A DNA stretch of 64,000 nt, from the NCBI GenBank assembly GCA_017590115.1, contig JAGGNK010000225.1, forward strand, positions 565,896 to 629,895, given 5' to 3'. This DNA comes from Montifringilla adamsi. Its lineage: Eukaryota; Chordata; Aves; Passeriformes; Passeridae. Below, one piece after another: positions 61,101-64,000 of this stretch (its first letter is position 1; the number at the start of each line of letters is the position of its first letter). The notes beneath the pieces were generated by a model that worked only from the letters and a program-made list of their open reading frames with translations, did not search any database and was not told where the DNA came from. The position numbers and the translations under genes are program-made.

Positions 61101-62979
61101 TGTTATTTTTTATTATTAATTACTGAGGTATATGAAACTTGCACCAAATCCTATTTCCATTTATTAAAGCCTCAAATTAAATAAAAGATTTACCAAATGA
61201 AGACATATGACACTTAACCCTCGAAATAAGCATTTCCAACAAAAAAACCAGATTTTAATTTTTTGGAGTTTACTAGCTGAAGTTAAAATTTTTCTGTGAT
61301 TCTAAATTAATATTCATCAGATCATGGATATTTTTTTTTCTTATTGTAAGAATGTCAAAGTGGATTTTTTTTCTTTCATTGCCTGGGTTGTTCATATGCT
61401 TCCTTTTAAGAGAAAATGCAGAAATGACATGCAAGTGAAGAGGATGCAGTGAAAAACCCTGTGCAGGGCTAAAATGCTTGCTGGTGGTGCAGCTCAAATT
61501 GAAAAATACCAACAAGGAGATATTAACAAAATAGCAAATCTTGTAACTTCGAACACACAGATAATATCCCAAGAAAAAGGTTTCTGTATTTCATATCCAG
61601 CTATTTGCTAAATAACTTAATAATAACCAGAACAAAAACAAAAACAAAAAAACCAAACCAAAACAAAACAAAACAAAAAAAAAATTAGTTACTTGATTTA
61701 TACTCTCTGCTGGTGGTTAATTCTAGAAAATACTGGGGAGAATTTGCTCCCTGTCAGTCTAGGGAGCAGCCCCAGTCAAAACCGAGCAGATTCCCAGTCA
61801 GCTCTGTCTCATGTACCATAGCTTGAGCTCAGGTTAAAGCTGAGTGCAACAGTGCTTATAAATTTACCGTCTGCTGGTCACGTAGGAGGCAGTGGCCCCT
61901 GCTCCACAACAAGCCTGCCTTTGCTAGCAGGTTTCCAAACAGCATCCAGCACAGAATGGTCTATGGGTCAGCAGTTTGCTCCCTCGAGGGGCGTCCTTGC
62001 AATTCATCACACTGTATTTTGGACAGCTTTTCCTGTCTCCAAACAGTCAAGTGATTTAACCACATGTCTTGTGAGGATAAGAAGAGAAATATGCCCAGAA
62101 AAAACAAAAGCCTCTTATGTTCAGGTCAGGCTGCAGTATGTGGCTGCTAACCAGAAAGTAACTCCTTATGCTGTGCTGTTAAGAGTCCCATTAAAAAAAT
62201 AATCTTAAACCAAAGTCCTAGTGACCAAGCTCATGCTGTCTCATGTAGAGAATCAAAACTCCCAATAAAAATCAAAGAGCCCATTCTGAGAATTGCTCTC
62301 CCTATGTTAGATTTAGAAACTAAAATCTACATCCTTTCTTACAAGAATTAAGATTAACAGGGAGATCAGGAAAACCTTAAGGTACCTACTTAGTAATCAG
62401 AGTAAAACAAAATACTTCTCCTTTGCAGAAATAATGGAAGTTTAAAGCAAGAATATTCACTGATTCAGCTATAACACTCCACATGATGGTTTTTTAGTGT
62501 TGTTTGTATAAAAAGGCTAACAAATTAGCACCTAATAGCTGTCAGCAGACCAAGTATGAACGTGTGAAGTATCTAATTTACCTTGTGGAGCATCTCTGAA
62601 AATAGCTGAATAATGTCCCTGGTTTCTGATTTCATTTAACTGGCTGATGGCGGATGTTTAATCTTCCTTTTTTAGCATTACATTATGTAAAATTGGCTAA
62701 CTCAGCTAGTTCTCTGCTGATTTTTCCAAGTTTCTTCTATGGGAAAGGACACAAAATTTTTGAGTTTTCTTGTTTTGTTTTGTTCTGATTTTGTTCTGTT
62801 TTGTTTTATCTCCTCAATTTACTGTTCTTTGTGTGCATCTGGCAAAACATTGGAAGGACAAGACCTTTCAAAAAAACTAATGTATACTCCAGTCTAAATA
62901 TAAAGCTTATATATCCTTTGTATCTAATTACTCTCTCCGGAGACTTGCAAGGAAAAAAAAAAAAAAAACAAAAAACAAA
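58129..62979. other. Intergenic with A/C-rich low-complexity stretches
   Basis: Low-complexity A/C-rich runs at about 59058-59178 and 61628-61685. A 10-bp inverted repeat (AATTTTGTAA) sits at 59489-59518. No gene or classified element otherwise. Confidence 0.5.
59058..59178. repeat. A/C-rich low-complexity stretch
   Basis: Runs of AAAAC, AAC and CCC units with an A run in the middle; almost free of T on this strand. Confidence 0.85.
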
Positions 62980-62984
62980 CAGAA

Positions 62985-63130
62985 GTAGCAAGGAGGGGAA
63001 GAGACCTTAAGAGGTCTGTAACACCAACTTCCTGCTCCAAGCAGTGTCAGAAATGAGATCAATTGTTGTTGCTCAAGGCTCTATCCAGCTAAGGTTTGGA
63101 AATCTCCAAGGACGGAGGTGGTTTCCCCTC
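62985..63130 (-). mobile_element. Diverged CR1 fragment, complementary orientation
   Basis: GAGACCTTAAGAGGTCTGTAAC, CTGCTCCAAGCAGTGTCAG and GGTTTGGAAATCTCCAAGGA follow the reverse CR1 3' consensus in order. Both ends are blurred. Confidence 0.65.
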
Positions 63131-63884
63131 CCTGTGCTGTGTGTGTATTGGAAAAAAGCTTATGCCTACCTCCAGCCTCACTGGCCTGTCTCTGCTTGCT
63201 CCATGCCAGGGCACAGAACTGCCCCTGGCTCCAGTGCATCACTGCTGGGCTCTGCCTGTCTGGGGCAGGGCTGCCCCATCCAAGCTGGCCCCTTTCTCCC
63301 TTTCTCACCCTGTCCCTGCCTCTCCACTGGGCAACCATGCCCCTGAGCTGTTCCCATTTGGGGTCGTCTGGAGTATTTGCAGTGACTGATTTTTATTTTT
63401 TGAAAGTATTTATTGTGACACAATCAAGACTAAGGAATTTCTTCAGAAAAGTGAAATGAAAGGGGAAAAAAAGAAATTAAAAAAAAAAAAAGGACATAGA
63501 AAGAAAAAGCAAATCACTCCCTTAAATATATAATTCAGAACCAAATGCCTGTTGACAACTGTGGCGATAGGCATCTGAAATTTCATGTGTTTTGGACAGA
63601 ATCTAGGCAAATAATCTTGCAAAAAAAAAAAAAAAAAAAAAAGACCTAACCAGGAGACCATGCCTCTGCCTTATTTGCATACCTCTGCATGCAAAAACCT
63701 AAAGGCAGCTGGGTCATGTTAAATTTGTATATGCTGCAGAAATGGCCACAAGAACTTTGCGAAATTCTGGACATTTTCTTCCTTCTCCTAGACATGAAAA
63801 TCTCCTGCAAGATGGTGTTTCTAGTTTAAATCCATCATTCTTAACAAGCCTTTCTCCCAGTCGGAGAGATGTCTTGAGAGGAAG
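63131..63884. other. Intergenic, mixed composition
   Basis: A more GC-rich part at 63170-63370 gives overlapping chance frames on both strands. An A run lies at about 63620-63641 and an octamer-like ATTTGCAT at about 63674. No gene supported. Confidence 0.45.
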
Positions 63885-63892
63885 TATAAAAG
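63885..63892 (+). promoter_or_regulatory. TATA box candidate at window edge
   Basis: TATAAAAG at 63885-63892 is a canonical TATA box. An ATG at 63939 follows 47 nt after it and its frame stays open to the end of the window (20 codons). This would suit a TATA-driven gene whose body lies beyond the window, but the evidence is only motif spacing. Confidence 0.25.
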
Positions 63893-64000
63893 CTGCTCAG
63901 AACTTCAGGAGGGCAAAAAAGCAGAAACACAGACAGCTATGGACAGAAAGGGATCACTAGAAACCCCACATCCTGCTTCCTGTACAAGGCTGGGTTACCT

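Noticed and set aside
63742..63960. 72-codon frame at 63742-63960 (+)
   Set aside because: It starts upstream of the TATA box and has no domain. The frame from the ATG at 63939 fits the promoter spacing better.

Overview
The window is vertebrate nuclear DNA and almost certainly from a bird. Several fragments of the avian LINE CR1 are present, one ending in the typical tandem ATTCTGTG octamers. Avian-type LTRs occur, repeat density is low, and the background is AT-rich apart from a CpG-rich promoter. There are no bacterial genes, no operons and no CRISPR. The species cannot be read from the sequence.

The first 37.5 kb hold one protein-coding gene on the + strand, which I read as the orthologue of SUSD1 (sushi domain containing 1). 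I assembled 16 coding exons with GT/AG borders and matching phases: 948-1029, 2869-3000, 4184-4339, 4974-5126, 6460-6636, 8538-8717, 10705-10884, 16259-16353, 18025-18214, 19218-19312, 20371-20557, 30828-30921, 32050-32305, 35874-35913, 36715-36808 and 37445-37481. Together they give 2148 nt, or 715 codons plus a stop. The predicted protein is a type I membrane protein: a signal peptide with eight consecutive leucines, one EGF domain, two calcium-binding EGF domains, three sushi/CCP domains, two tandem copies of a cysteine-containing beta-sandwich module of about 95 residues, a final module like the membrane-proximal fibronectin III domain of receptor tyrosine phosphatases, one membrane helix and a very short tail. 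The last exon is the least certain part.

The introns and the 26 kb downstream hold no further confident gene. They contain CR1 fragments, a solo LTR at 26591-27357 (minus strand, TG..CA ends, CATG target duplication), an ERVL-type LTR at 42566-43154, the 3' end of an endogenous retrovirus at about 51.9-52.5 kb, microsatellites and long T or A tracts. The most striking structure is a pair of nearly identical CpG-rich elements of about 0.8 kb in inverted orientation, at 25468-26282 and 57306-58128. They bracket the last five SUSD1 exons.

I did not find a new biological system. The items most worth a second look are the inverted CpG-rich pair, the duplicated exon pair inside SUSD1, a perfect 20-bp intronic hairpin, an unexplained 206-codon open frame at 38530-39150 (minus), the uORF that overlaps the SUSD1 start codon, and a TATA box with an open frame at the right edge.
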